DNA from: Bacteroidales bacterium | Lineage (GTDB): Bacteria; Bacteroidota; Bacteroidia; Bacteroidales; UBA3824 | Length of the DNA stretch: 32,942 nucleotides | Assembly: GCA_017394445.1 (NCBI GenBank) | Contig: JAFPYT010000232.1 | Span: forward strand, 1 to 32,942 | Direction of reading: 5' to 3' | In this document: piece after piece, positions 23,758-32,747 of the stretch | Position numbering within the stretch: the first letter of the stretch is position 1 | Layout: each line of letters opens with the position of its first letter | Notes under the pieces: generated by a model | What the model saw: the letters and a program-made list of their open reading frames with translations, nothing else | Databases searched by the model: none | What the model was told of the DNA's origin: nothing | Translations under genes and position numbers: made by a program

Positions 23758-26553
23758 ATGGATAACGACATAAAGCATAATAAACTACGCCGGAATATTA
23801 CAATATTTTTAGTATTGTTTTCGATAGCGGTATACGCTGTCGTGGGTGTTCTTGTTGTAATTAGTCGTAATGCCGAAAGTGAGCAACTTGCTGATAATCA
23901 AATGCAAACTGCAGTCTATAACCTTCGCGACAGGCTTATTACCGAAAACCGTACCTCGTGCGACAAAGCCTCCGAAAGTTTGCGACTTTTTATTCATTTC
24001 TTGCGTCAAGGCGGGCAGATTACCGAAGAGCAAGATTCTATTTCGCGTCAAGTAACCGATTTTGTTTCGGGCGAAACATTCTACCGCAAAGTGCCTCGCT
24101 GGACTGTTAATCATAGTCGCGATATATCTGCAGTTCAGAATGTTATCGATAATGTTTACAGCCTTACTGGTTCGGTTTCGGCTCTGTACCAAAAAATCCC
24201 TGAAGGATATTTGATAACGGCATCCAATTTTGACAATTCTGACAAGACACTTCTCAATGATATTTTTATTCCAAACAGTAGCGACATTATACCTATTGTA
24301 GAAAACGCCGAAATCTACACCGGCAACCTTACAATACTTAAAAAACAATATGTTGCATCATTTTTTCCGCTTTATATCAATTCAAAAATCAATGGAATGA
24401 TATCGTGCATGCGGTCGTTCGGACTTGATCGCGAAACTGTGGAATATATTAAAAATCAGAGCTTTGGACAGTCGGGATATTTGTTTGCAATTTGTCCTTC
24501 GGGCAACTTGTATATTCATCCCGAAATTTCGGGCAAAGAGAACCTACATTCTGTAAGAATTATCAACATAATAAAGCAGGCAAGCGAATCAAACGACATT
24601 CTCACCCAATCATTTACCTTGCCCGACAAAGATTTAGCGGTTCGCCAAAAAACATTATATATCAAAGAATTAGATACATACGTTGGCGTATCCTGTCCCG
24701 AATCGGAATTAAAAATCAATAGATCGGAACTTACTCTTATAATAATTGCGCTATCGTTGGGAGCGATATTTACGGCAGCCATTACGGTGTTTATGAATAT
24801 GTTGTTTTTCCGCCTTTTCAACAAAATACGCCGCACGGTGATACTTATTGCAAAAGGTCAGCTGCCGGGTACAAAATCGCGTAGTTCGATATTTGAGCCC
24901 AAAGAAATTACCGAACTTGAACAATACGTTACCGACATAGTAAGTATTAAAAACAAGAGAATCAAGTGTATAGAAAAAATTACTGAAGGCGATTTTGACT
25001 CTCCCGAAGAAATAGAACCTGGCAAAGATGCCGAAGCCGACCTTGTGGCTAAACTCCGCAAAAAACTAACTATCAAGAGTCAAGAAAACCGCAAACGTAA
25101 AGAAGAAGAGGAACATGCCGACTGGGTTAACGCTGGTATTACCAAGTTTATAGAAATTCTACGTTTCCATGGTCAAGACCGTCAAGTGCTTGCCTACAAT
25201 ATTATTAGCAATATTGTTAAATATCTTGGAGCCAATCAAGGTGCGCTTTATTTTACCAACGAAGAAAATCCTGAACATGTAACGCTCGATATGGCAGCAT
25301 GTTATGCCTACGAAAAACAGAAACTTATAAGAGAGAGTTTTTCGGTGGACGAGGGTCTGCTCGGTAGGGCTTATCACGAGAGTAGAATTATAAATCTTAC
25401 CGACCTGCCCGAAAACTATATAAAAATAGTGAGCGGACTTGGCGATGCCGAACCAAAGAATCTTGTGATTGTACCGTTGATTTTTAACAACAAAAACAGC
25501 GGAATGATAGAGGTGGCATCGTTTAAAGTGTTTGAACCTCACGAAATTACATTCCTTGAACGAATTGCAGAAAGTATCGCGAGCGCAATTTCGGGATTAA
25601 AGATTAGCGAACGTACCGAATCGCTGTTGCAGAAGAGTCAGGAACAGAGTAAGTTGATGAAAATTCAGGAGGTGGAAATGCGCCGAAACCTTGCCGAAAT
25701 GCGTCGTTTGAAAGAAGATGCCGAAAACAAGGATTCAGAGATGCGCGGACTTTTCCGTGCTGTGGAAGCCACTTCGCTTGTTACCGAATACGACAAAGAC
25801 GGCACAATCACACGTGTAAATCCAAGGGTAACCGATCTTTTGCAAGTATCAGAAGAAGAGCTTATTGGCAAAAACCACTCCGACATATCATCATTTAAAC
25901 CCGACAACAAAGATTACCGCAAGTTTTGGGACGACATCCGCCACGGACAAACCCGCAGTTTGGTGGAATCTATCGACACCAAACAAAAAAAGGTGTGGAT
26001 TTCAGAAACATTCTCTCCCATTTTGGACGACAAAGGCAACGTGCTTAAAATTATCAATATCGGTATGGACGTTTCGGAAACCAAAGTGCTTGAACGTCAG
26101 TTGCGTATGCAAGAGCGCGAAATCAACCGTCAGATGGACAAGATGAACGAAAAGGAGAAGGAACTGCTTGACAAGCAAAAGTTTATCGAAGACCGCGAGC
26201 AAGAAATAAAAACCTTTACCGAAACGTTCGACCGCTGTATGGTGCGTATTGATTTCAACCGTCGTGGTGTTATCCTTTATGCCAACTCTCTGTTTACCAA
26301 TATGATGATGATGGGCGAGGGTACTGCTGTAAACCACGATATTACCGAATTTCTTGTTCCAGAAGCTATGGTATTATTTGATACATCGCTTTCTATGCTT
26401 GTGCAGGGCAAGGAGCTTAGCGAAAAACTCCGCTTTGTATCGGGCAACACTGGCAAGAAAACCACCGTTATGGCCAACGAATACCCAATTATTAACACCA
26501 AAGGCGACGTTGAGCGTATTATGCTCATCGGCAGCGTTTTAAAAGAAGGATAG
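23758..26553 (+). CDS. membrane sensor: Cache-like, GAF and two PAS domains, no output domain
   Basis: The 931-residue protein has a transmembrane helix at about 14-36 and an extracytoplasmic Cache-like region to about 320, with the typical segment GQSGYLFAICPSGNLYIHPE. A second transmembrane helix lies at about 323-350, then a HAMP-like linker and a Lys/Glu coiled coil to about 450. A GAF domain covers about 455-614 (LGANQGALYF, DEGLLGRAYHESRIINL, VIVPLIFNNKNSGMIEV), a PAS domain about 663-770 (VEATSLVTEYDKDGTITRVN), another coiled coil follows, and a last PAS-like domain runs about 824-930 (CMVRIDFNRRGVILYANSLF). I see no HisKA/HATPase, GGDEF, EAL, phosphatase or methyl-accepting signature, so it must act through a partner. 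It shares its order of domains with the next gene, 4 bp away. Methyl-accepting function was considered and not supported. Confidence 0.82.
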   Translation: MDNDIKHNKLRRNITIFLVLFSIAVYAVVGVLVVISRNAESEQLADNQMQTAVYNLRDRLITENRTSCDKASESLRLFIHFLRQGGQITEEQDSISRQVTDFVSGETFYRKVPRWTVNHSRDISAVQNVIDNVYSLTGSVSALYQKIPEGYLITASNFDNSDKTLLNDIFIPNSSDIIPIVENAEIYTGNLTILKKQYVASFFPLYINSKINGMISCMRSFGLDRETVEYIKNQSFGQSGYLFAICPSGNLYIHPEISGKENLHSVRIINIIKQASESNDILTQSFTLPDKDLAVRQKTLYIKELDTYVGVSCPESELKINRSELTLIIIALSLGAIFTAAITVFMNMLFFRLFNKIRRTVILIAKGQLPGTKSRSSIFEPKEITELEQYVTDIVSIKNKRIKCIEKITEGDFDSPEEIEPGKDAEADLVAKLRKKLTIKSQENRKRKEEEEHADWVNAGITKFIEILRFHGQDRQVLAYNIISNIVKYLGANQGALYFTNEENPEHVTLDMAACYAYEKQKLIRESFSVDEGLLGRAYHESRIINLTDLPENYIKIVSGLGDAEPKNLVIVPLIFNNKNSGMIEVASFKVFEPHEITFLERIAESIASAISGLKISERTESLLQKSQEQSKLMKIQEVEMRRNLAEMRRLKEDAENKDSEMRGLFRAVEATSLVTEYDKDGTITRVNPRVTDLLQVSEEELIGKNHSDISSFKPDNKDYRKFWDDIRHGQTRSLVESIDTKQKKVWISETFSPILDDKGNVLKIINIGMDVSETKVLERQLRMQEREINRQMDKMNEKEKELLDKQKFIEDREQEIKTFTETFDRCMVRIDFNRRGVILYANSLFTNMMMMGEGTAVNHDITEFLVPEAMVLFDTSLSMLVQGKELSEKLRFVSGNTGKKTTVMANEYPIINTKGDVERIMLIGSVLKEG

Positions 26554-26557
26554 CATT

Positions 26558-29011
26558 ATGTTTAAGAATATTAAGACAAAAATAGACACCCTTCTAAAGC
26601 AGTCGTACAACTTTTACGCTGCCTACTCCTTGGTATGTTTTGTTGTAATTATGGCTATCGCCGTAATTATTGGCTTGATAGGTCGGCAGAGCCTTATCGA
26701 TGAAACTAAGGAACAGATGGAACGTTCGGCAGTGAGGGTTTCTGACAGGGTAAATGCTTCGATAGAACTGTATGCTGCTAAAATTAAGAAACTTACCACG
26801 TGGTTTAATCAGATAGGAAACCCCGAACTTAAATTTAACCTTACCCGCGAGCAGGCTGCTGTGGTGTTATCAGAAAACATTGCAGAAGAGCCCGATATGA
26901 AGAGCCTCTTTACCGTTTGGGAGCCCCAAATGTTCGACGGCAAAGATTCGCTTTATATGATGAAAGAGTATCACGATTCCACAGGCCGTTTTATTCCGAT
27001 ATTTACCAAAAACAGCGAGGGTATTGTAGAACGCGATTATGTAAAAAATTATAACGACAAAGACGACATCAACTCATATTATTATTACAAAACACGTTCG
27101 GGAGTTACCTTTGGGCGTCCCGGGCTTATCCGCGAAAATGCCAAAAATATTTTGTTGATGCAAGTTACCTCGCCACTCAAGTTTGGCACAAGGCTTTTAG
27201 GTGTAATCGGAGCCGAGTTTAATATCAACAATATCACTTCAGACCTTACAGAAGTAGACCTGCCTAAGAAATTTGGCGTTACGGTAATCACCACTGATGG
27301 TCAGATAATAGCCGCGCCTGAAAAAAAATTGCTAATTGGGCGCAATTATGCAAGCATTTTCCCCGAAAACAGCGATTACTATTTCCTTAAATTCCGCCGC
27401 AACGAAAACTTTGATTTGTTTCAAAACAACGAATACGTGATAGGTCGCAACTTTAAAATTGATGATTACAACTTTAATTATTGCGTGTGCGTTGTATCCG
27501 ACAAAGCTGATATTTCTACCACAGGTAATGTTTTTCTTGCAAAATCGGCAGCGTTGGGATTTGTGGTGTTTGTGATATTGATGCTTATGGTTTTGATGTT
27601 TCGCCGTCAGTATACTATGCAGATTGGGCAGCTTACACAAAAAAGTCAAACCATTACGGATGTTGACACTGATTATGTATCGGCAAGCGGACTTTACATT
27701 CCCGAACTTCGTGAGTTGGACAATGTTATGCAGCGGCATCATAGCACATTTGTAAAAATCCGCGACCTTAACCACGAAATTGAGGAGCACCGCTATAATG
27801 ATACGCTCGACACCCTTCCTAAGGATAACAAGTTTCAGTTTAGCTACAATAAAATGCTTGAAACCTTGCGACTTATAGCCTCGTCGGAAAACGACCGCAA
27901 AGAAAACGAAACCCGACAAAACTGGATTAAGCAAGGTATCGCGCTTATCAACGAATCTATGCGCATAGGCACCAACCAGGTAGACCTTTTGTGCGATAAT
28001 ATATTGTTGAACCTTCTTAAATATACCGATGCTGTGCTTGGTGGCATCTACCTGCTGCTCAACGAAGAAGACGGCCAGTATTTGCAATTGGTGTCGTCGG
28101 TGGCTCTTGGTAAAAAGAAGGCTCTCAGAATCAAGATTCAAAAAGGCGTAGGTTTGGTGGGTACATGCGCACTCGAAAAACGTTCAATTTACTTAGACAA
28201 TCTTCCCGATGATTATATAACAGTGATGTCGGGTCTTGGAAGGTCGAAACCAAAATTCCTTGCCATTGTGCCCATGCTTTACGACGATGAACTAATTGCC
28301 GTTGTAGAGATTGCCTTTATACGCGAACTCAAAGATTACGAGAAAAAGTTTCTTGAAACTATGGCTGATACAGTGGCAAGCGCATTGGTGACAGCACGAA
28401 TCAACGCCAAAACCGAACAGCTGATGCAGCAGTTTCGCACGCAAGCCGCCACTCTTGCCAAAAACGAGAAACTTATGCAAGACAACATCAAGGAGCTTAA
28501 AGCCGAGCAGCAAAAATCGCTTGAGCGCGAAGCTGATATGAAAGGTCTTATCGATGCTGTTAACAATACAATTCTTACCATAGAATATACCACCGAGGGT
28601 GTGCTGCTTACAGCTAACGACAAATATTTGAAAACCATGCACTACGACCTTTCGGAGATTCAGGGCGTAAACGTGCTCGACCTTGTAAAAACCGAGCGCG
28701 AAGAACTTGAAACCGTTATCAAAAACGTTTCTACCACAGGAGAATTCTACGAAAAAGAGATGAAACGCTTTACCAAAAGCGGCGATGTGCGTTGGCTGTG
28801 GTCTACCTACACTCCATATTACAATTACGAAGGGAAAATCACCAAGATACTCTATTTTGCAATCGATATTACCGAAAACAAAAAACATCAAGAGGAACTT
28901 GAAACCAAGATAAAGCAACTTGAAGAGCAGATAAAATCGTTGAAATCTGCCAAATCAGAACACAAAAACGAAAACAACAAACCATCAGATAAAAAACTTA
29001 ACGACAAATAG
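26558..29011 (+). CDS. paralogous membrane sensor: Cache, GAF and PAS domains, no output domain
   Basis: This 817-residue protein has transmembrane helices at about 18-45 and 328-352 flanking a Cache-type extracytoplasmic domain (WFNQIGNPELKFNLT, LFTVWEPQMFDGKDSLYMMK, PLKFGTRLLGVIGAEFNINN). A linker with helical segments follows. A GAF domain covers about 455-608 (GIYLLLNEEDGQYLQLVSSV, GVGLVGTCALEKRSIYLDNL), then a coiled coil, one PAS domain at about 661-775 (TILTIEYTTEGVLLTANDKY, DVRWLWSTYTPYYNYEGKI) and a Lys/Glu-rich C-terminal coiled coil. No enzymatic output domain is visible. The GAF region aligns by eye with that of the preceding gene (LPENYIKIVSGLG against LPDDYITVMSGLG), so the pair arose by tandem duplication, this copy having one PAS instead of two. 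The ATG follows the upstream stop by 4 bases. Confidence 0.82.
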   Translation: MFKNIKTKIDTLLKQSYNFYAAYSLVCFVVIMAIAVIIGLIGRQSLIDETKEQMERSAVRVSDRVNASIELYAAKIKKLTTWFNQIGNPELKFNLTREQAAVVLSENIAEEPDMKSLFTVWEPQMFDGKDSLYMMKEYHDSTGRFIPIFTKNSEGIVERDYVKNYNDKDDINSYYYYKTRSGVTFGRPGLIRENAKNILLMQVTSPLKFGTRLLGVIGAEFNINNITSDLTEVDLPKKFGVTVITTDGQIIAAPEKKLLIGRNYASIFPENSDYYFLKFRRNENFDLFQNNEYVIGRNFKIDDYNFNYCVCVVSDKADISTTGNVFLAKSAALGFVVFVILMLMVLMFRRQYTMQIGQLTQKSQTITDVDTDYVSASGLYIPELRELDNVMQRHHSTFVKIRDLNHEIEEHRYNDTLDTLPKDNKFQFSYNKMLETLRLIASSENDRKENETRQNWIKQGIALINESMRIGTNQVDLLCDNILLNLLKYTDAVLGGIYLLLNEEDGQYLQLVSSVALGKKKALRIKIQKGVGLVGTCALEKRSIYLDNLPDDYITVMSGLGRSKPKFLAIVPMLYDDELIAVVEIAFIRELKDYEKKFLETMADTVASALVTARINAKTEQLMQQFRTQAATLAKNEKLMQDNIKELKAEQQKSLEREADMKGLIDAVNNTILTIEYTTEGVLLTANDKYLKTMHYDLSEIQGVNVLDLVKTEREELETVIKNVSTTGEFYEKEMKRFTKSGDVRWLWSTYTPYYNYEGKITKILYFAIDITENKKHQEELETKIKQLEEQIKSLKSAKSEHKNENNKPSDKKLNDK

Positions 29012-29013
29012 AT

Positions 29014-29874
29014 ATGTATTGTAGAACCTGCGGAAAAGAGAATCCCGAAGGCACCACCGAGTGCACAACCTGCGGTTGCAACCCTAAGGAAGGAAATATG
29101 TATTGCCCTGAGTGCGGACATTTCTGTCTGCCTGGTGATACGCAGTGTGTTAATTGTGGACATAGTCTTGCCGAAAGTCCCACTCTTTCAAAAACAATTA
29201 TTAATGATGTACCTCCCGTACCTCCTGTACCTCCAATTCAAAACGAAGTGCCGCCTATACCCGAGCCTAAGCCCAATATGGCGCAGCCTCAAAGCGATAG
29301 TTCAAAAAAATATTGCCGAAACTGCGGACTTATAATTGATGCCGCGTCGCTACGTTGTCCATATTGCGATTCGGTGGTTAATTCTGGTAATCAATATTGC
29401 CCTAAGTGCGGTATGACCACAAGCCCACAAGACACCACATGTGCCTACTGCGGCGAAAAATTTAGCGCTGCTGTCAATCTTGAAGAACCTAAGCCTCAGG
29501 TTAACGTTAATGCTCAGCCTCACGTTCAAGCCCAACAACAGCAGTATCGTCAACCACAACCGGGACCTACTGTGCCGCCTTACATTCAATCTACACCTCC
29601 CGCACCAAACCGTAATTCGTATGGCAATGTTAATTACCGACCTTCATCGGGTATGCCTACCGAAAAGGGTAGTAGTTTTCTTGTAACGCTCCTTTTGTGC
29701 TTGTTTTTGGGATATTTGGGCATCCACCGTTTTTACACCAAAAATTGGATTGCAGGTGTATTGCAATTTATGACCGGCGGAGGATGCGGCGTTTGGTGGC
29801 TTGTCGACCTTATATTAATTGTTGCGGGCTCATACCGCGACGGCGATGGTCGTCCTCTTGAACGGGATGTTTAA
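29014..29874 (+). CDS. zinc-ribbon protein with C-terminal TM2 membrane domain
   Basis: The 286-residue protein opens with zinc-ribbon CxxC pairs: YCRTCG/CTTCG, YCPECG/CVNCG, then after a Pro-rich linker YCRNCG/CPYC and YCPKCG/CAYCG, about four ribbons in two double units (residues about 1-55 and 95-150). A long Gln/Pro/Asn-rich disordered linker (about 155-210) leads to a TM2 domain: FLVTLLLCLFLGYLGIHRFY, then WIAGVLQFMTGGGCGVWWLV, with the characteristic LGxxGxHRFY and a Gly-rich turn. The zinc ribbons would lie in the cytosol and the C-terminus in the membrane. It starts 2 bases after the second sensor's stop, so it is part of that operon and could be a scaffold or partner for the sensors. 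Its actual role is unknown. Confidence 0.85.
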   Translation: MYCRTCGKENPEGTTECTTCGCNPKEGNMYCPECGHFCLPGDTQCVNCGHSLAESPTLSKTIINDVPPVPPVPPIQNEVPPIPEPKPNMAQPQSDSSKKYCRNCGLIIDAASLRCPYCDSVVNSGNQYCPKCGMTTSPQDTTCAYCGEKFSAAVNLEEPKPQVNVNAQPHVQAQQQQYRQPQPGPTVPPYIQSTPPAPNRNSYGNVNYRPSSGMPTEKGSSFLVTLLLCLFLGYLGIHRFYTKNWIAGVLQFMTGGGCGVWWLVDLILIVAGSYRDGDGRPLERDV

Positions 29875-29901
29875 ATTATTTGATTAAAAATTTTCAAAAA
29901 C

Positions 29902-29933
29902 TTTTTTAGGAATACAAATTTAAATTACATTTG
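29902..29933 (+). promoter_or_regulatory. promoter for the RRM protein gene
   Basis: TACATTTG (29926-29933) matches the -7 consensus, with TTTT (29902-29905) 20 bases upstream as a near -33 box. Transcription from here would give a leader of about 140 bases, long enough for post-transcriptional control. The run tacatttgcactt is identical to that at 13047-13059 before the first TonB receptor. Confidence 0.6.
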
Positions 29934-30077
29934 CACTTGAATAATTTTGAGTACTGACTTAGGAAAGAACTTTAATTTGCAACGAATGTGAATCCCATAG
30001 TTTGCTCTCAATGTTTGCTACCTCCATTTTATTCTATTGCTATTTTATATTTTTTACACTTTATTATTTTAACAACA

Positions 30078-30827
30078 ATGAACATTTACATTGCAAATTT
30101 AAAGCCTGACTTCACTGACAGCGACTTGAATGAATTGTTTAAAGACTACGGAACTATCAATTCCGCTAAAATTATTTACGACAAAGAAACCAAAGTTTCT
30201 AAAGGATTCGGTTTTGTAGAAATGCCCAACGACGAAGAGGGTCAAAAAGCCATCGACGAACTCAACGGCGCCACTCTCGACGACAAAGTTATCAAAGTGT
30301 CGGTAGCACTGCCTCCGCGCCAAAACAACGGTCAGCAGAACCAAAACCGTGGTTTCCAACGTCCTCAGGGCGGATTCAACAACGGCGGACAGCGCAGATT
30401 CAACAACAACGGTGGCTTCCGCAACAACAACGGCGGATACCGCAACAACAATCAAGGCGGATTCCAACGCCGCGGCTACAACAACAACTACAACAACCAA
30501 GGCGGATACCGCAACTACAATCAAAACCAAGGCGAAGACCAAGAAGGTGGCTTCACCCAAGGTTACAACCAAGGCTACAATCAGGGCGGCTACAACAACC
30601 GCTACAACAACGGCGGATACAACAACAACGGCTACCGTCAAAACCGCTACAACAATAACCGTGGCTACAACAACAACGGCTACAACAACCGTTACAACAA
30701 CGACCGCTACAACAACAACGGCGGCTACAACAACGACAACTACTCCAACGAAGGAGGCAATTACGAGCGCCGTCAGACAAACGACTCTTTCACCGACGAA
30801 AGCAAATACACCGACGGAAACGAATAG
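30078..30827 (+). CDS. RRM RNA-binding protein with long Gly/Asn/Tyr-rich tail
   Basis: The RRM covers about residues 1-80: RNP2 MNIYIANL, then TDSDLNELFKDYGTINSAKI, and RNP1 KGFGFVEM with the two aromatic RNA-contact residues. It ends with KVIKVSVALPPRQ. The rest of the 249-residue protein is low complexity: Arg/Gly/Gln-rich, then repeated Gly-Tyr-Asn-Asn units, ending with an acidic tail. The ATG at 30078 is chosen because it starts exactly at the RRM; an in-frame GTG 90 bases upstream would add a hydrophobic stretch unlike the family. Bacteroidota RRM proteins are known single-stranded RNA-binding regulators. The tail here resembles eukaryotic glycine-rich RNA-binding proteins and could promote self-association. 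It has its own promoter and a strong terminator. Confidence 0.88.
   Translation: MNIYIANLKPDFTDSDLNELFKDYGTINSAKIIYDKETKVSKGFGFVEMPNDEEGQKAIDELNGATLDDKVIKVSVALPPRQNNGQQNQNRGFQRPQGGFNNGGQRRFNNNGGFRNNNGGYRNNNQGGFQRRGYNNNYNNQGGYRNYNQNQGEDQEGGFTQGYNQGYNQGGYNNRYNNGGYNNNGYRQNRYNNNRGYNNNGYNNRYNNDRYNNNGGYNNDNYSNEGGNYERRQTNDSFTDESKYTDGNE
30370..30760 (+). repeat. degenerate tandem repeat coding for Gly-Tyr/Gly-Gly-Asn units
   Basis: Imperfect units built from ggcggatac or ggctac followed by two to four aac triplets recur through the 3' half of the RRM gene. They encode GGYRNNN, GGYNN and related units. Units vary in length in multiples of three, so the frame is kept. The repeat makes other frames and the opposite strand look open for long stretches, which are artefacts. 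Confidence 0.8.
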
Positions 30828-30850
30828 TTTTTAGAATATCTACAATAAAA

Positions 30851-30877
30851 AAAGGCGGACAATTTGTCCGCCTTTTT
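30851..30877 (+). terminator. Rho-independent terminator after the RRM gene
   Basis: The perfect stem aaaggcggaca (30851-30861) with tgtccgccttt (30865-30875) has a 3-base loop and a T-run downstream. The A-run before the stem makes it potentially bidirectional. It lies about 24 bases past the stop codon. Confidence 0.88.
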
Positions 30878-31058
30878 ATTTTATCTCTTCCTAATTGCTA
30901 AACTTAACAATTTCTTAATATAATTATTTTTTTTATTTTTTTAATTTGCAACTGATTTTAAGTGCCTTTTCAACGGCATCTAAGCACTATAACAACCGTC
31001 ACAGACTACCTCTACTACTACTATTTTAAAAAAAAACTATCTACCAACTAACTAACAA

Positions 31059-32747
31059 GTGGCAAACAAGGTGTTACACTACCGGTTTTATATGCCGTTA
31101 TTATGTATTATGCTATCGATGGATGCGATGTCGCAATCTGTGGAGACGATAATGTCGTCACGTCCTGTAACTATGGGCGGAAGCATATCGTTCAACGATA
31201 ATTTGGAGTTTCTACCTGATTCTTCGAGTAATTATTATTATGTGGCAGGCAGTCTGAGCACCAAATTCTTTGGTGTTGTGGATGTTCCTGTTTCGTTTAC
31301 CTATTCCGACAATGCCTTCACTAAGAATATGGCGCTGCCTTTCAACAGGTTTTCGCTTAATCCGAGTTATAAGGCCTATACAGTGTATATTGGATTCAAC
31401 TCGATGACATTCAGCAAGTACACAATGAACGGTCACGACTATTTTGGCGGAGGTTTTGCATATTTAGGCGATGGTGCTTGGAACGTGGAGACATTTTTTG
31501 GACGGCTAAGAAAAGCAGTTTACCCTGATTCTACAGCTTCGCAAGCTGGATACGCCCGAATTGGAGGCGGTTTGAAAGTGGGATATTCTTCCGAAAAATA
31601 CCAGATATCGGTTAATGCCATCAAGATAGGCGACCGCGAAAAATCTGTGGATTTCACTGGGTTTGAAGACCAATATGTGTTTCCAAAAGACAATACGGCG
31701 GCAAGCGTATCATTTGACATCAAGCCAGTAAACTGCATAGATTTTACTGGCGAGTATGCAGTGAGCTTTATGCGTGAACTGCCCGGCACTATAGTTGAGA
31801 CACCTAAGAGCGACGCAGTGATATATCACGCTTTTGAGTTTGGCGTTGCCTACACGTCGTCTGTGGGTTCTGTGGGTGTCAGCTACGACCGTCTGCCGCC
31901 TGGATATGAAACTCTCGGTGGTTATTATTTCAGTGAAGACGAGGAGCAGATTTCGCTAAACCTCTCCACTGATATATCAGGTAAAGTGCAGCTGGGCGGA
32001 GATTTCGGCTACCGTCACGACAATGTGGACAATCAGCAGATCACCACCAACAAAAGTTTCGCCTATTCGCTTAATGTCAACGCCAATCCTATGGAGCGAC
32101 TTGCTCTGTCGGCATCGGTAAACAACGACCAGAGCTACGCCAACTTGAAAGACAACCTTGAGCAACTGACACAAATGTCGGAATTTGAAGACCTTGACAC
32201 CAACGAGTATTCGCGGCTGAGCCTTTCGGTAAATGTGAGCGCAAACTACACCACCAAGCAGAGCGAAATAATATCCAACAATTTTTACTCCTCGTTTTCG
32301 TACAACACCACATCCGACGAACAGAGGTACGACACCACTTCGGCTAATTCCAAGATCTACAATTTGAATTTTGGTAGCAACACATCGTTCCTTATACCGA
32401 AAATATCGCTTGGCTTGAACGTGGGTCTCAGCAAAACCGACTCTTATTCTCAGAAATACAAAATGCTTACCCTTACAAGCTCGCTCACAAAATCGTTTGA
32501 TTTCGGATTGTCGCTTTCGGGTGCATATACCTATGCAGGCACTGAAGCCGACACTCTGAGGTCTGGTGTAACTAACCTGCGGGCAACGGCTTCGTACGCT
32601 TTGTTTAAAAAGCACAACCTTGGACTTTCGTTTTGCTACATTCACAATCCTATGTCGGTGGCTATGGAAGACCGTTATACTCTGAGTTTTAATTACAGTT
32701 ACGGATTCACAATAATTGGCGACAAGAAAAAGGAGGACAAAGAATGA
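31059..32747 (+). CDS. exported outer-membrane beta-barrel-like protein, function unknown
   Basis: The 562-residue product begins at GTG 31059, with ATG 31092 (MPLLCIMLSMDAMSQS) as an equally plausible start; both give a signal peptide ending near MSQS. After that nearly every stretch alternates polar and hydrophobic residues in short beta strands with turns (SLSTKFFGVVDVPVSFTYSD, FGVAYTSSVGSVGVSYDRL, ISLGLNVGLSKTDSY, LGLSFCYIHNP, YTLSFNYSYGF). This is the pattern of an outer-membrane barrel. The extreme C-terminus (DKKKEDKE) is charged rather than aromatic. I do not recognise a named family. Its stop overlaps the next ATG by four bases (ATGA at 32744-32747), so the next exported protein is cotranslated and probably a functional partner. 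The 230-base region upstream is AT-rich with no convincing promoter. Confidence 0.65.
   Translation: MANKVLHYRFYMPLLCIMLSMDAMSQSVETIMSSRPVTMGGSISFNDNLEFLPDSSSNYYYVAGSLSTKFFGVVDVPVSFTYSDNAFTKNMALPFNRFSLNPSYKAYTVYIGFNSMTFSKYTMNGHDYFGGGFAYLGDGAWNVETFFGRLRKAVYPDSTASQAGYARIGGGLKVGYSSEKYQISVNAIKIGDREKSVDFTGFEDQYVFPKDNTAASVSFDIKPVNCIDFTGEYAVSFMRELPGTIVETPKSDAVIYHAFEFGVAYTSSVGSVGVSYDRLPPGYETLGGYYFSEDEEQISLNLSTDISGKVQLGGDFGYRHDNVDNQQITTNKSFAYSLNVNANPMERLALSASVNNDQSYANLKDNLEQLTQMSEFEDLDTNEYSRLSLSVNVSANYTTKQSEIISNNFYSSFSYNTTSDEQRYDTTSANSKIYNLNFGSNTSFLIPKISLGLNVGLSKTDSYSQKYKMLTLTSSLTKSFDFGLSLSGAYTYAGTEADTLRSGVTNLRATASYALFKKHNLGLSFCYIHNPMSVAMEDRYTLSFNYSYGFTIIGDKKKEDKE

Noticed and set aside
27332..28141. 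269-residue antisense frame inside the second sensor gene
   Set aside because: Shadow of a well-supported sensor coding region; no recognisable domains or promoter.
23758..29011. Assignment of the two sensors as histidine kinases or chemoreceptors
   Set aside because: No H-box, HATPase motifs or methyl-accepting hairpin signature are visible in either protein.
29988..30077. N-terminal extension of the RRM protein from GTG 29988
   Set aside because: Adds a hydrophobic stretch unlike the family; the RRM begins exactly at ATG 30078.
30099..30641. Long open frame antisense to the RRM tail, Val/Ala-rich
   Set aside because: Caused by the triplet repeat of the tail, which removes stops in several frames; composition is not protein-like.
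30370..30760. Possible CRISPR-like repeat array
   Set aside because: Repeats are short, degenerate, in frame and encode Gly/Asn/Tyr units; no constant repeat-spacer pattern.
30349..30834. Thr/Ala-rich frame overlapping the RRM tail on the + strand
   Set aside because: Shifted-frame reading of the same repeat, with no independent start signal.
30941..30948. TTAATTTG as a promoter for the barrel-like gene
   Set aside because: One mismatch in the -7 box, no acceptable -33 box, and it lies in a long A/T tract where such matches are expected by chance.
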